This document shows positions 47,212-55,905 of a DNA stretch of 64,000 nucleotides, in pieces (positions within the stretch are counted from its first letter, which is position 1; the number at the start of each line of letters is the position of its first letter). The notes beneath the pieces were generated by a model that saw only the letters and a program-made list of their open reading frames with translations, was not told the DNA's origin and did not search any database. The stretch comes from Sphingomonas sp. CBMAI 2297. Its GTDB lineage: Bacteria > Pseudomonadota > Alphaproteobacteria > Sphingomonadales > Sphingomonadaceae. A program made the position numbers and the translations under genes. The stretch spans positions 62,001 through 126,000 of the forward strand of contig NZ_JAPDIR010000010.1 in NCBI RefSeq assembly GCF_029870595.1, in the 5' to 3' direction.

Positions 47212-48000
47212 CTATTTCCCCGTCCAGTTCCCCGGGCGCTTCTCGACAAAGGCCGCCATGCCTTCCTTCTGGTCGGCGGTGCCGAACAGCGCGTGGAACA
47301 GCCGGCGCTCGAACTGCACGCCCTGCGCCAGCGTGGTCTCATAGGCGGCGTTGACCATCTCCTTGTTGGCCAGCACCGCCAGCGGCGCCATCGCGGCGAT
47401 CGCTTGCGCGGTCTTCACCGCTTCCTCGACCAGTTCGGCGGCCGGCAGGATGCGGCTGGCCAGCCCGGCGCGCTCGGCTTCCTGGGCATCCATCATCCGG
47501 CCGGTGAGGCACATCTCCATCGCCTTGGCCTTGCCGACGGCGCGCGTGAGGCGCTGCGAGCCGCCCATGCCGGGCGAGACGGCCAGCTTGATCTCGGGCT
47601 GGCCGAACCTGGCGCTGTCCGCCGCCAGGATGAAGTCGCACATCATCGCCAGCTCGCAGCCGCCGCCCAGCGCATAGCCGGAAACGGCAGCGATGATCGG
47701 CTTGCGGGTGCGCGTGAACGCGTCCCAGCCGGCGAAGAAGTCATGGCCGTACATGTCGGCAAAGCCCTGGGCCTGCATCTCCTTGATGTCCGCCCCGGCC
47801 GCGAAGGCCTTCTCGCTGCCGGTGATCACCGCGCAGCCCTGCGACGGATCGGCGTCGAACGCCTTCATCGCGTCGAGCAGCTCGGACAGGACCTGGCTGT
47901 TGAGCGCATTGAGCGCCTGGGGGCGGTTCAGCGTGACCAGCGTGGCGGCGCCGCGCTGCTCGACGAGGATGGTTTCGTAAGCGGTCAAAGCTTCCTCCAT
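47212..48000 (-). CDS. Enoyl-CoA hydratase
   Basis: 262 aa crotonase-fold enzyme. The oxyanion-hole segments [10 protein letters not shown] and [15 protein letters not shown] are visible, as is the second catalytic Glu ([16 protein letters not shown]). In this cluster it probably hydrates methacrylyl-CoA to 3-hydroxyisobutyryl-CoA, though general fatty-acid roles are possible. It lies 157 nt after the HIB-CoA hydrolase gene and upstream of mmsB. Confidence 0.93.
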   Translation of the reverse strand: MEEALTAYETILVEQRGAATLVTLNRPQALNALNSQVLSELLDAMKAFDADPSQGCAVITGSEKAFAAGADIKEMQAQGFADMYGHDFFAGWDAFTRTRKPIIAAVSGYALGGGCELAMMCDFILAADSARFGQPEIKLAVSPGMGGSQRLTRAVGKAKAMEMCLTGRMMDAQEAERAGLASRILPAAELVEEAVKTAQAIAAMAPLAVLANKEMVNAAYETTLAQGVQFERRLFHALFGTADQKEGMAAFVEKRPGNWTGK

Positions 48001-48157
48001 GGCGCCCTGGCGGCGCGGAAAGTCTCAAAAGTCCCGACGTCATCGCGCGCGGCTTCCCCGGCGCCCTCAAGGCCACCGGGCGAGCACGCGGACATGAGGA
48101 AGGGCGCTGCGGTCATGCCTTGGCCATGCCATGGGACGGTGGCGGTAGGACAGCGTT

Positions 48158-49201
48158 TCATGCCGGCGTCCATGCCTCGCCCTCGGGCAGCGGCGCGAAG
48201 ATCGCATCGACCGCCGCGTCGCTGACGCCCTCGAGCGTCGCGGGGCTCCACCGCGGCGCATTGTCCTTGTCCACGATCAGCGCGCGGACGCCCTCGATGA
48301 AGTCATGACTTTGGGCAACGCGGCCGCCAATGGCGAATTCCTGCGCCATCTCCCCGGCGAAACCGTCCCTCGACCGGCCCTCGCGGACGAGGCGGAGCGA
48401 CACCTTCATCGACTGGGGCGATTTGGTGCCGAGCGTCGCGAGCTGGACGGCGCCCCATTCGCCGCCATCCGCCGCGAGCGCGGCAAACACGCCTTCCACC
48501 GTATCGGCGGCGAAGAGCCGGTCGATGATGCCTTGGAAGGCGCGTATCTTCGCGTCGGGCGCCGGGATCGACAGTTCGGCGAGAACCGATTCGACCGATG
48601 CCGGATCGGCGGCGATGCGCGCCTTGGCCCCGTCGAGCGCGGCGGCGGGCAGATAATGGGTGGCGAGGCCGAGCGCGAGGCATTCGGCGCCGTCGAGCCG
48701 GTGGCCGGTCAGCGCGAGATACTCGCCGATCTTCCCCGGCAGGCGCGAGAGATACCAGCCGCCGCCCACGTCCGGGAACAGGCCGATGCCGGTCTCGGGC
48801 ATGGCGAATCGCGTGTTCTCCGTCGCCACCCGGTAGCGCGCCGGCTGCGAGATGCCGACGCCGCCGCCCATGGTGATGCCGTCCATGAACGCCACGACCG
48901 GCTTCGCATAGGTGAACAGCGCATGGTTCAGCCGATATTCGACCCGGAAGAAGTCGCGCGCCTGGCTGCCGTCGCCCGCGCCGCTCGTCGCGATCATGCG
49001 GATGTCGCCGCCGGCGCAGAAGCCGCGTCCCTCTGCATGGTCGATCAGAACGATCTCCACCGCCGGGTCGTCTCGCCATACCGTCAGGGCGCCGAGCATC
49101 GCCGCGCACATGCCGGTGTTGAGCGCATGGATCGCCTTGGGCCGGTTGAGCCGGATGCGGCCGGCCTTGCCTTCGGTCCGGAGGATGACTTCAGCGTCCA
49201 T
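48158..49201 (-). CDS. 3-Hydroxyisobutyryl-CoA hydrolase
   Basis: 347 aa, longer than simple enoyl-CoA hydratases and matching HIBCH: GRGFCAGGDIRMI, MDGITMGGGVGISQPARYRVATENTRFAMPE and GLFPDVGGGWYLSRLPG. It releases 3-hydroxyisobutyrate from its CoA ester, the substrate for mmsB. It lies within the valine degradation group on the minus strand. Confidence 0.93.
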   Translation of the reverse strand: MDAEVILRTEGKAGRIRLNRPKAIHALNTGMCAAMLGALTVWRDDPAVEIVLIDHAEGRGFCAGGDIRMIATSGAGDGSQARDFFRVEYRLNHALFTYAKPVVAFMDGITMGGGVGISQPARYRVATENTRFAMPETGIGLFPDVGGGWYLSRLPGKIGEYLALTGHRLDGAECLALGLATHYLPAAALDGAKARIAADPASVESVLAELSIPAPDAKIRAFQGIIDRLFAADTVEGVFAALAADGGEWGAVQLATLGTKSPQSMKVSLRLVREGRSRDGFAGEMAQEFAIGGRVAQSHDFIEGVRALIVDKDNAPRWSPATLEGVSDAAVDAIFAPLPEGEAWTPA

Positions 49202-49274
49202 TTTCGTCCTTCACCGGATTGCCCGCCCGCACGCGGGGCCATAGCCTCGCCGCGACACGAGGGAGAGACACGCC

Positions 49275-49481
49275 ATGACCGGAACCGGCACGACGAAGTG
49301 GTACAATGTGCACAAGGGCATCGGCTTCATCACGCATGACGGGAGCAAGGAAGACGTGATCGTCCGCCTCGCGACGCTGCGCGCGGCGGGCCTCGCGCAG
49401 CTCGCCGAGGGCCAGCGCCTGGAATTCGAGGCCAAGATGGGCTCGCAGGGGCTGGAGGCCGTCATGGTCCGTCCGATCTGA
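49275..49481 (+). CDS. Divergent cold-shock-domain protein
   Basis: 68 aa single cold-shock fold: TTKWYNVHKGIGFITHDGSKEDVIVRLATLRAAGL. RNP1 is KGIGFI instead of KGFGFI, and RNP2, normally VFVHIS, reads VIVRLA, so the conserved Phe and His are both missing. RNA binding may be weaker or altered. It is on the opposite strand to the valine genes around it, divergent from the hydrolase gene. The stretch AGAGACACGCC precedes the ATG without a clear Shine-Dalgarno. Confidence 0.85.
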   Translation: MTGTGTTKWYNVHKGIGFITHDGSKEDVIVRLATLRAAGLAQLAEGQRLEFEAKMGSQGLEAVMVRPI

Positions 49482-49489
49482 CGCGAGGC

Positions 49490-50635
49490 TCACTGGCGGG
49501 TGAGCTCGCGGCCGATGATCATGCGCATCACCTGGTTGGTGCCCTCGAGGATCGAATGGACGCGCAGGTCGCGCCAGAAACGCTCGATCGGATAGTCCAT
49601 CAGATAGCCATAGCCGCCATGCAGCTGGAGCGCGCGATCGACCACCGAGCTGCCGGTGTCGGTCGCCAAGCGCTTGGCCATGGCCGCGAATTTGGTCTTG
49701 TCCGGCGCGCCGGACGTCACCTTGGCGGCGGCGAGATAGAGCAGCGCCCGCGCCGCCTCCAGCTCGGTCGCCATGTCGGCGAGGACGAACTGCGTGTTCT
49801 GGAAATCCGCGATCGGCTTGCCGAACTGCTGGCGGTCCCTGGTGTATCGCACCGCTTCGTCCAGGCAGCGCTGGGCGCCGCCGAGCGAGCAGGCGCCGAT
49901 ATTGAGCCGGCCGCCGTCCAGGCCCATCATGGCGAAACGAAAGCCCTCGCCTTCGCCCCCGATACGGTTCGCCACCGGCACGCGGACATTGTCGAAGCTT
50001 ACCTGGCGGGTGGGCTGCGAATGCCAGCCCAGCTTGCGCTCGTTCGCGCCGAAGGACACGCCGGGCATGTCCTTTTCGATCACCAGGCAGGAAATGCCCT
50101 TGGGGCCCTCCTCGCCGGTGCGCACCATCGTGACATAGATTTCGTTCTCGCCGGCGCCCGAGATGAACTGCTTCGAGCCGCTGACGACATAGTGATCGCC
50201 ATCCAGCACCGCCCGCGTCTTGAGCGCGGCGGCGTCCGAGCCCGAGCTCGGCTCGGTGAGGCAATAGGAGGCGATCCGCTCCATCGTGACCAGCGAGGGC
50301 AGATATCTGTCCTTGACCGCCTGGCTGCCGAAGCGGTCGATCATCCAGCTCGCCATGTTGTGGATCGAGATGAAGGCGCTGGTCGAAGGGCAGCCATAGG
50401 CCATCGCCTCCATGATCAGCGCCGCCTCGAGCCGGCCCAGGCCGATGCCGCCGCTCTCTTCCGAGACATAGATGGAAGCGAAGCCCAGCTCCGCCGCGGC
50501 CCGGATCGTGTCGCGCGGGAAGATGTGCTTCTCGTCCCACTCCGCCGCGTGCGGCGTGATCGCGTCGGCGGTGAATTTCCGGGCCATCTCCTGGATGGCG
50601 CGCTGGTCGTCGGTGAGTTCGAACTGGTCAGTCAT
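49490..50635 (-). CDS. Isobutyryl-CoA dehydrogenase (acyl-CoA dehydrogenase)
   Basis: 381 aa FAD enzyme that oxidises a short branched acyl-CoA, probably isobutyryl-CoA from valine. Conserved segments include SYCLTEPSSGSDAAA, GGRLNIGACSLGGAQ and the catalytic Glu in ILEGTNQVMRMI. The ATG at 50635 gives the family start MTDQFELTDDQRAIQEMA. It precedes the other valine genes, with the convergent cold-shock gene between. Confidence 0.92.
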   Translation of the reverse strand: MTDQFELTDDQRAIQEMARKFTADAITPHAAEWDEKHIFPRDTIRAAAELGFASIYVSEESGGIGLGRLEAALIMEAMAYGCPSTSAFISIHNMASWMIDRFGSQAVKDRYLPSLVTMERIASYCLTEPSSGSDAAALKTRAVLDGDHYVVSGSKQFISGAGENEIYVTMVRTGEEGPKGISCLVIEKDMPGVSFGANERKLGWHSQPTRQVSFDNVRVPVANRIGGEGEGFRFAMMGLDGGRLNIGACSLGGAQRCLDEAVRYTRDRQQFGKPIADFQNTQFVLADMATELEAARALLYLAAAKVTSGAPDKTKFAAMAKRLATDTGSSVVDRALQLHGGYGYLMDYPIERFWRDLRVHSILEGTNQVMRMIIGRELTRQ

Positions 50636-50734
50636 GAAGGGATCCTCGGGCCGGACGGCGATCCGGAAGGGTGGAAACGACACGGTTCCCCGGCAAAGGC
50701 CGGGGAGCAAATAGGGCTGAACAGGAGGCGAGGA

Positions 50735-51733
50735 TCATTTCCCCGCCCCCAGCTTCTCGTGCAGCACCCGCTCGGCGAAGAGCGCATTGGCGACCTTGAC
50801 GTCGTTGCGCTCGTACCAGCGCGGCTTGGCGAGCTTCTTCTCCCAGGCGAGCTGCTCGATCATCGTGCCCGCCGTCCAGGCGACGTCCGGGCGCTCGCGG
50901 TGCATCGGATCGGCATAGGCCTCGTCGGCGCCGATGATCTCCCAGCCGTCCTGGCGCAGCGCGTCGATCAGGTCGCCCAGGAACAGCCCCGCCATGTCGG
51001 TCTCGTGCAGCAACAGGACATGCGCCGGGGAGCGGCCGAGCGCGCGGCGGGCCAGCTCGTCGCCGAAATCGGCGGACCGGACATGCGTCTCGACATAGAG
51101 GTCGCGCAGCGCGTCCATGTCGACGGCCTTGCCCGCCTTGCGCGCCGCGATGGCCTGGCCCTCCATGTTCCAGTCCGAGCCGTCGATCGTCGCATAGCCG
51201 TTCATCATCCCCCGCGCGGCCAGGCCGGCGCGGACGGCGTCGCGCTTCGCCTTGTCCGGCCCGCCCTCGTCCAGATAGGGGAAGCGCAGCCAGGGGCGGT
51301 ACGCCTTGCCCTGCGTCTTCAGATAGGCCTCGGCCCGGTCGATATCGGCGAGGAAGATGTCGGCCGCCACCTTGGACAGCTTCGGATGGGTGTTGGTGTG
51401 GTTGCCCAGCACCCCGCCGACGGCGACATAGGCGGCGATGCGCTTCGGCGCGTCGATCCCGTCGCCGAAATGGACGATCCGGTTGGGGTTGAGGAAGAAG
51501 ACCGGCTGCGGCACGTGGCGCGAGCGGAAGGTCTCGACCAGGCGCGCGGTGCGCTCGTCGGGCGTAAGGAAGGCGCCGCGGCCGCGCGGCACGTCGTCGA
51601 AGCTGAGCGCGATGCGCTTGGCCGCCTGGGGCGGCGTCGACGCGATCACGCTGATCGTGCGCTTGCCCGGCACCACCATCGCCAGCGCGATGCAGGCGAT
51701 CATCGCCTTGAGTACGAAGCGCAATCCGGTCAT
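50735..51733 (-). CDS. Exported polysaccharide deacetylase (NodB fold)
   Basis: 332 aa with a signal sequence or N-terminal anchor (about residues 7-22). The NodB motifs are clear: catalytic and metal Asp in ALSFDDVP, the zinc HxxxH in NHTNTHP (residue about 111), RFPYLDEGG, and the late His in LLLHETDM. It would remove acetyl groups from surface glycans. GGGAAGG precedes the ATG. Unrelated to the valine genes on either side. Confidence 0.9.
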   Translation of the reverse strand: MTGLRFVLKAMIACIALAMVVPGKRTISVIASTPPQAAKRIALSFDDVPRGRGAFLTPDERTARLVETFRSRHVPQPVFFLNPNRIVHFGDGIDAPKRIAAYVAVGGVLGNHTNTHPKLSKVAADIFLADIDRAEAYLKTQGKAYRPWLRFPYLDEGGPDKAKRDAVRAGLAARGMMNGYATIDGSDWNMEGQAIAARKAGKAVDMDALRDLYVETHVRSADFGDELARRALGRSPAHVLLLHETDMAGLFLGDLIDALRQDGWEIIGADEAYADPMHRERPDVAWTAGTMIEQLAWEKKLAKPRWYERNDVKVANALFAERVLHEKLGAGK

Positions 51734-51804
51734 CGCCCTTCCCCCCTGGTTCCTGCCGTCTCCGCCAATAGACGCTGGCGGAGGGCGGCGCCATAAGGCT
51801 GCGC

Positions 51805-52857
51805 ATGGAGCGGCTGTTGCTTATCGATACGGCGATGCGGCTGATGGGCGTCGGCCAGCTGCTGCTGATGGCGCTGGTGGCGGGCCGCAGCGGCGCGCCC
51901 GCGCCGATCCGCCGGGCGACGATCGCGCTGCTGATATGCGTGGCGGCCTATCTCGCGATCGTCTCGCCCGCATTGCAGCTGTGGCGTTCGGCGGCCTGGC
52001 CGGTGATCCAGCTCTTCTCGCTCAACGCCCCGCTGGCGCTGTGGGTGTTCGCCCATCTGATCTTCGAGCGGCCCATCGACAGGCGCCTGTTCGCGCTTGC
52101 CCTGGGGGTGACGCTGATCGACTGGCTGCTCTTCACCCATGCGCTGTACGTGACGCACCGGATGCCGGTGGCGGCGGGTGCGGTGCAGCACGGCATCGCC
52201 TTTCTGCTCGCGGCGCACGCCATCGTCATCGCCATCGCCAATCGCGGCGACGACCTGAGCGAGAAGCGCCGGATGTTCCGGCTGGGCTTCGTGATCGTGG
52301 TGGGCGTGCAGACCCTGGGCATCGTGGTGGTGGAGAGCGTGTACGACCTGCTGCGCACCGACATCTGGCTGATGCTGCTCCAGTCGGGCACCGCGCTGAT
52401 CGCGATCCTGGCGTTCGGCGCCGCGATGCTCTCGGCCAATGCCGAGCTGCTGTTCGACAAGGCCGCGCCGCAGCCCGCCCGCTCCCCGCTGTCGCCGGCC
52501 GAGCATGTGCTCAAGCAGAAGCTCGACGCGGCGATGGCCGCCCATGTCCATCGCGAGCCCGGGCTCGGCATCGGCGTGCTCGCCGGCAAGCTGGGCGTGC
52601 CCGAGCACCGGCTGCGCGCGCTGATCAACCAGCGGCTGGGCTATCGCAACTTCTCGGACTTCCTCAATTCGCACCGCATCGCAGATGCCAGGGCCTGGCT
52701 GAGCGACCCGGCCCGGGTGGACCTGCCGGTGCTCACCCTGGCGATGGACCTTGGCTATGGCAGCCTCGCCCCGTTCAACCGCGCCTTTCGCGACGCCACC
52801 GGCACCAGCCCCAGCGAATATCGGCGCGCGGCGATCCTCGATCCCGAAAAAGGCTGA
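51805..52857 (+). CDS. Membrane-anchored AraC-family regulator
   Basis: 350 aa with about seven hydrophobic helices in residues 1-210 and an AraC-type DNA-binding domain from about 240 (LAGKLGVPEHRLRALINQRLGY; SLAPFNRAFRDATGTSPSEYR). It probably senses a membrane signal and controls nearby genes. The sterol-desaturase-like gene 93 bp downstream on the same strand is a likely target. Confidence 0.9.
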   Translation: MERLLLIDTAMRLMGVGQLLLMALVAGRSGAPAPIRRATIALLICVAAYLAIVSPALQLWRSAAWPVIQLFSLNAPLALWVFAHLIFERPIDRRLFALALGVTLIDWLLFTHALYVTHRMPVAAGAVQHGIAFLLAAHAIVIAIANRGDDLSEKRRMFRLGFVIVVGVQTLGIVVVESVYDLLRTDIWLMLLQSGTALIAILAFGAAMLSANAELLFDKAAPQPARSPLSPAEHVLKQKLDAAMAAHVHREPGLGIGVLAGKLGVPEHRLRALINQRLGYRNFSDFLNSHRIADARAWLSDPARVDLPVLTLAMDLGYGSLAPFNRAFRDATGTSPSEYRRAAILDPEKG

Positions 52858-52950
52858 TCGATTCCGGAAATGCGCGGCATTTTCCGGGCGCGGCGGGACC
52901 GGCGCGGCATCGCGGCCTAGCAGATCGGCATCCGCTTTCGAGGATGCGAC

Positions 52951-53748
52951 ATGCAACATTGGATCGTACCGCTCGCCGCCCACGGCGCACACAGCTTCGC
53001 CGTCGAACTGGCCCGCTATCTCGCCGCCGCCGGCGGGATGACCGCCATCCTGTGGGCCGGCGCGCGCTGGACCGCGGCCCGGCGGATCCAGAAGCGCCCG
53101 CCCGCCCGGGGCGACCGGGCCCGCGAGTTCCGCCATTCGATGCTCTCGGTCGGCATCTTCGCGCTGTGGAGCATCGCCACGCTGGCGATGAACCAGGCGG
53201 GGATCATCCATCTCGCCTTCGCCACCCCGCCCTGGTGGCAGGCAGCGCTGGAGTTCGTGGCGATCGTGATCGCGCACGATGCCTATTTCTACTGGATGCA
53301 TCGCGGGCTGCACACCCGGGCGATGTTCCGCCGCGCCCACCTGACCCATCACAAGTCGCGCACGCCGACGCCCTGGGCCGCCTATAGCTTCGCGCCGATC
53401 GAAGGCGTGCTGGAGGGCATGTTCCTGCCGCTCTTCCTGCTGTTCGTGCCGATGCACGCGATCGTGCTGCTCGCCTTCCTGCTCCACCAGATCGGCCGCA
53501 ACGTGCTCGGCCATTCGGGGCACGAGCTGATGCCGCCGGGATTCACGCGCTTCCCGCTCACCGCCTGGCTGACCACGGCGACGCATCATGACCTGCACCA
53601 TAGCGGCGGCGGGCATAATTTCGGGCTCTACTTCACCTGGTGGGATCGCTGGATGGGCACCGAGCATCCGCGCTACCACCAAGCCTTCGCGGCGGCGGCG
53701 GTGCCGTGGTTCGGGAAAGGGAAGCGCGAAGCCACGGCCGAGACCTGA
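52951..53748 (+). CDS. Sterol desaturase / fatty-acid hydroxylase family protein
   Basis: 265 aa with four to five membrane helices and the eight-His diiron pattern: HDAYFYWMHRGLH, HLTHHKSRTPTP and HHDLHHSGGGHNFG. These enzymes hydroxylate or desaturate membrane lipids using oxygen. GAGG is seven bases before the ATG. It follows the membrane AraC gene, suggesting lipid-responsive control. Confidence 0.92.
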   Translation: MQHWIVPLAAHGAHSFAVELARYLAAAGGMTAILWAGARWTAARRIQKRPPARGDRAREFRHSMLSVGIFALWSIATLAMNQAGIIHLAFATPPWWQAALEFVAIVIAHDAYFYWMHRGLHTRAMFRRAHLTHHKSRTPTPWAAYSFAPIEGVLEGMFLPLFLLFVPMHAIVLLAFLLHQIGRNVLGHSGHELMPPGFTRFPLTAWLTTATHHDLHHSGGGHNFGLYFTWWDRWMGTEHPRYHQAFAAAAVPWFGKGKREATAET

Positions 53749-53752
53749 CCGA

Positions 53753-54211
53753 TCATCCCCAGACAAAGACCGTCCTCAGCTTGCACCCTTCCGGCGCGGC
53801 GCCGGCCTCGTCGAACAGCGATACCCGCTCGATCGCGGCCATCTGCGCGGGCGTGAACGGGCGGGGCGAGCGGAAATAGGCGACGCCATGGCTGCCGTTC
53901 CAGATCGCCACGACATGGCGGCCACCCTCGCGCCACGCCTCGAACAGGGTCTGCCCCGCGGCCGTGGGCTGCTTGCGCGCCTCGCCCGGGGGCGGGCTGC
54001 CCCATTGGATACCCATGACGTCCAGGCTACCGAACGCACCCTTCCAGCGGAACCGGCCGCTATGGATGCCGCCCTGGCCCAGCTTGATCCGCTCGCCCGC
54101 GCGCAGATCGATGACCGGGCCGTAACCGCAGAAGCGGCCCGGCCCGTCCACGACCCCCTGCTGGCCGCCACCGGCCAGCGCAAGGAGCAGGCCCGCCCCG
54201 AGCGCGAGCAT
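53753..54211 (-). CDS. Exported protein of unknown function
   Basis: 152 aa with a signal peptide (about 18 residues, Leu/Ala-rich). The rest contains a beta-rich segment (GGIHSGRFRWKGAFGSLDVMGIQWGSP) and a region with HVVAIWNGSHGVAYFRS; no family recognised. Its ATG is 3 nt after the mmsA stop, so it is probably co-transcribed with mmsA, although the functions do not look related. Confidence 0.65.
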   Translation of the reverse strand: MLALGAGLLLALAGGGQQGVVDGPGRFCGYGPVIDLRAGERIKLGQGGIHSGRFRWKGAFGSLDVMGIQWGSPPPGEARKQPTAAGQTLFEAWREGGRHVVAIWNGSHGVAYFRSPRPFTPAQMAAIERVSLFDEAGAAPEGCKLRTVFVWG

Positions 54212-54214
54212 GGA

Positions 54215-55711
54215 TCAGCCCATCGTCGGAATGATGAAGGCGCTGTCACCGCTCGCGCCGCCATCGGGCCAGCGCTGGGTGATGGTCTTCACCTTGGTCC
54301 AGAACTTCACGCCTTCCATGCCGTGCTGGTTGGTGTCGCCGAACGCCGAGCGCTTCCAGCCGCCAAAGGTGTGATAGGCGACCGGCACCGGGATCGGCAC
54401 GTTGATGCCGACCATGCCGACATTGACGCGCGCCGCGAATTCGCGCGCCGCATGGCCGTTGCGCGTGAAGATGGCGACGCCGTTGCCATATTGATGGTCG
54501 CTCGGCAGCCGCAGCGCGGTCTCGAAATCGGGCGCGCGGACGATCTGGAGGACCGGTCCGAAAATCTCTTCCTTATACGCCTGCATGTCCGGCGTGACGC
54601 GATCGAACAGGCTCGGCCCGATGAAGAAGCCCTGCTCATGGCCCTGGAGCTGAAAGCCGCGCCCGTCGACCACCAGCTCGGCGCCTTCGTCCACGCCGGT
54701 CTGGATCCAGTTCTCGACGCGCTGCTTGTGGGCGGCGTTCACCACCGGGCCGTAATGCGCCTCGGCATCCGTCGAAACGCCGACCCGCAGCGCCGCGATC
54801 GCCGGGATCAGCTTCTCGCGCAGGGCATCGGCGGTCTTGTCGCCCACCGGCACCACCACCGGCAGCGCCATGCAGCGCTCGCCAGCCGAGCCGAAGGCGG
54901 CGCCGGACAGGTCCGCCACCACCTGGTCGAGATCGGCGTCCGGCATGACGATGCCGTGATTCTTGGCGCCGCCCATCGCCTGGACGCGCTTCCCGGCCTC
55001 GACGCCGCGGCGATAGACATAATGCGCGATGTCCGACGAGCCGACGAAGCTGACTGCCGCGATCGCCGGATGATCGAGAATCGCGTCGACCATCTCCTTG
55101 TCGCCGTGCACGACCTGGAGGATGCCCTCCGGCGCGCCGGCCTCGCGCATCAGCTCGGCGAGGCGCACCGGCACGCTGGGATCGCGCTCGCTGGGCTTGA
55201 GGATGAAGGCATTGCCGCAGGCGATGGCGACGCCGAACATCCACATCGGGATCATCGCCGGGAAGTTGAACGGCGTGATGCCCGCGCCGATGCCGAGCGG
55301 CTGGCGCATGCTGTACACGTCGATGCCGGGGCCGGCGCCCTGGGTATATTCGCCCTTCAGCACGTGCGGGATGCCGCAGGCGAATTCGATCACTTCCAGG
55401 CCGCGCTGGATGTCGCCCTTGGCGTCGGCGACCACCTTGCCATGCTCGGAGCTGAGCAGGTGCGCCAGCTCGTCCATGTTCTTCTCGACCAGCGCCTTGA
55501 ACGCGAACATCACGCGGGCGCGGCGCTGCGGGTTGGTCGCGGCCCAGCCGGGCTGGGCGGCGAGCGCGGCGGCGACGGCCTTGTCGAGATCGGCCTGGGT
55601 GCCGAGCTGCACCCGGGCCTGCACCTGGCCGGTGTTCGGATTGAAGACGTCTCCGGTGCGGGCGCCGGCACCTCCGTCATGGCCGACGATAACATGGTCG
55701 ATGTTACGCAT
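54215..55711 (-). CDS. mmsA: Methylmalonate-semialdehyde dehydrogenase (CoA-acylating)
   Basis: 498 aa aldehyde dehydrogenase that forms propionyl-CoA at the end of valine degradation. The catalytic Cys is in GSAGERCMALPVVV, and PFNFPAMIPMWMF and GGAKNH are typical for MmsA. AGGAGA is five bases before the ATG at 55711. It is separated by about 4 kb from the other valine genes. A palindrome GTAATT-T-AATTAC lies about 40 bp upstream. Confidence 0.95.
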   Translation of the reverse strand: MRNIDHVIVGHDGGAGARTGDVFNPNTGQVQARVQLGTQADLDKAVAAALAAQPGWAATNPQRRARVMFAFKALVEKNMDELAHLLSSEHGKVVADAKGDIQRGLEVIEFACGIPHVLKGEYTQGAGPGIDVYSMRQPLGIGAGITPFNFPAMIPMWMFGVAIACGNAFILKPSERDPSVPVRLAELMREAGAPEGILQVVHGDKEMVDAILDHPAIAAVSFVGSSDIAHYVYRRGVEAGKRVQAMGGAKNHGIVMPDADLDQVVADLSGAAFGSAGERCMALPVVVPVGDKTADALREKLIPAIAALRVGVSTDAEAHYGPVVNAAHKQRVENWIQTGVDEGAELVVDGRGFQLQGHEQGFFIGPSLFDRVTPDMQAYKEEIFGPVLQIVRAPDFETALRLPSDHQYGNGVAIFTRNGHAAREFAARVNVGMVGINVPIPVPVAYHTFGGWKRSAFGDTNQHGMEGVKFWTKVKTITQRWPDGGASGDSAFIIPTMG

Positions 55712-55749
55712 TTCGCTCTCCTGCGGACTCTGCCGGCCCGACTCAGTGT

Positions 55750-55762
55750 GTAATTTAATTAC
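55750..55762. promoter_or_regulatory. A/T-rich palindrome upstream of mmsA
   Basis: GTAATT-T-AATTAC, flanked by CAGTG repeats 20 bp apart, in a region otherwise about two-thirds G+C. It lies just upstream of mmsA and is a candidate repressor site. Confidence 0.5.
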
Positions 55763-55776
55763 GCAGTGGCACATCG

Positions 55777-55905
55777 ACTCCCCTCCCTGCAAGGGAGGGG
55801 CCGGGGGTGGATCGATGGACGCGATACGGCGCCGCATCCCTGCGACCATGGTATCGCCGCAACGCCACCCACCCTCGCCCCCTCCCTTGCAGGGAAGCGA
55901 GGACT
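55777..55905. repeat. Bipartite CTCCC palindromic element
   Basis: CTCCCCTCCCTGCAAGGGAGGGGCC and its inverted partner CCCCCTCCCTTGCAGGGAAG separated by about 75 bp, between mmsA and the ABC-type gene. Confidence 0.75.

Noticed and set aside
46211..55711. A single valine-degradation operon
   Set aside because: Opposite-strand genes (cold shock, AraC, desaturase) and a deacetylase interrupt it. It is a loose cluster with at least two separate transcription units.
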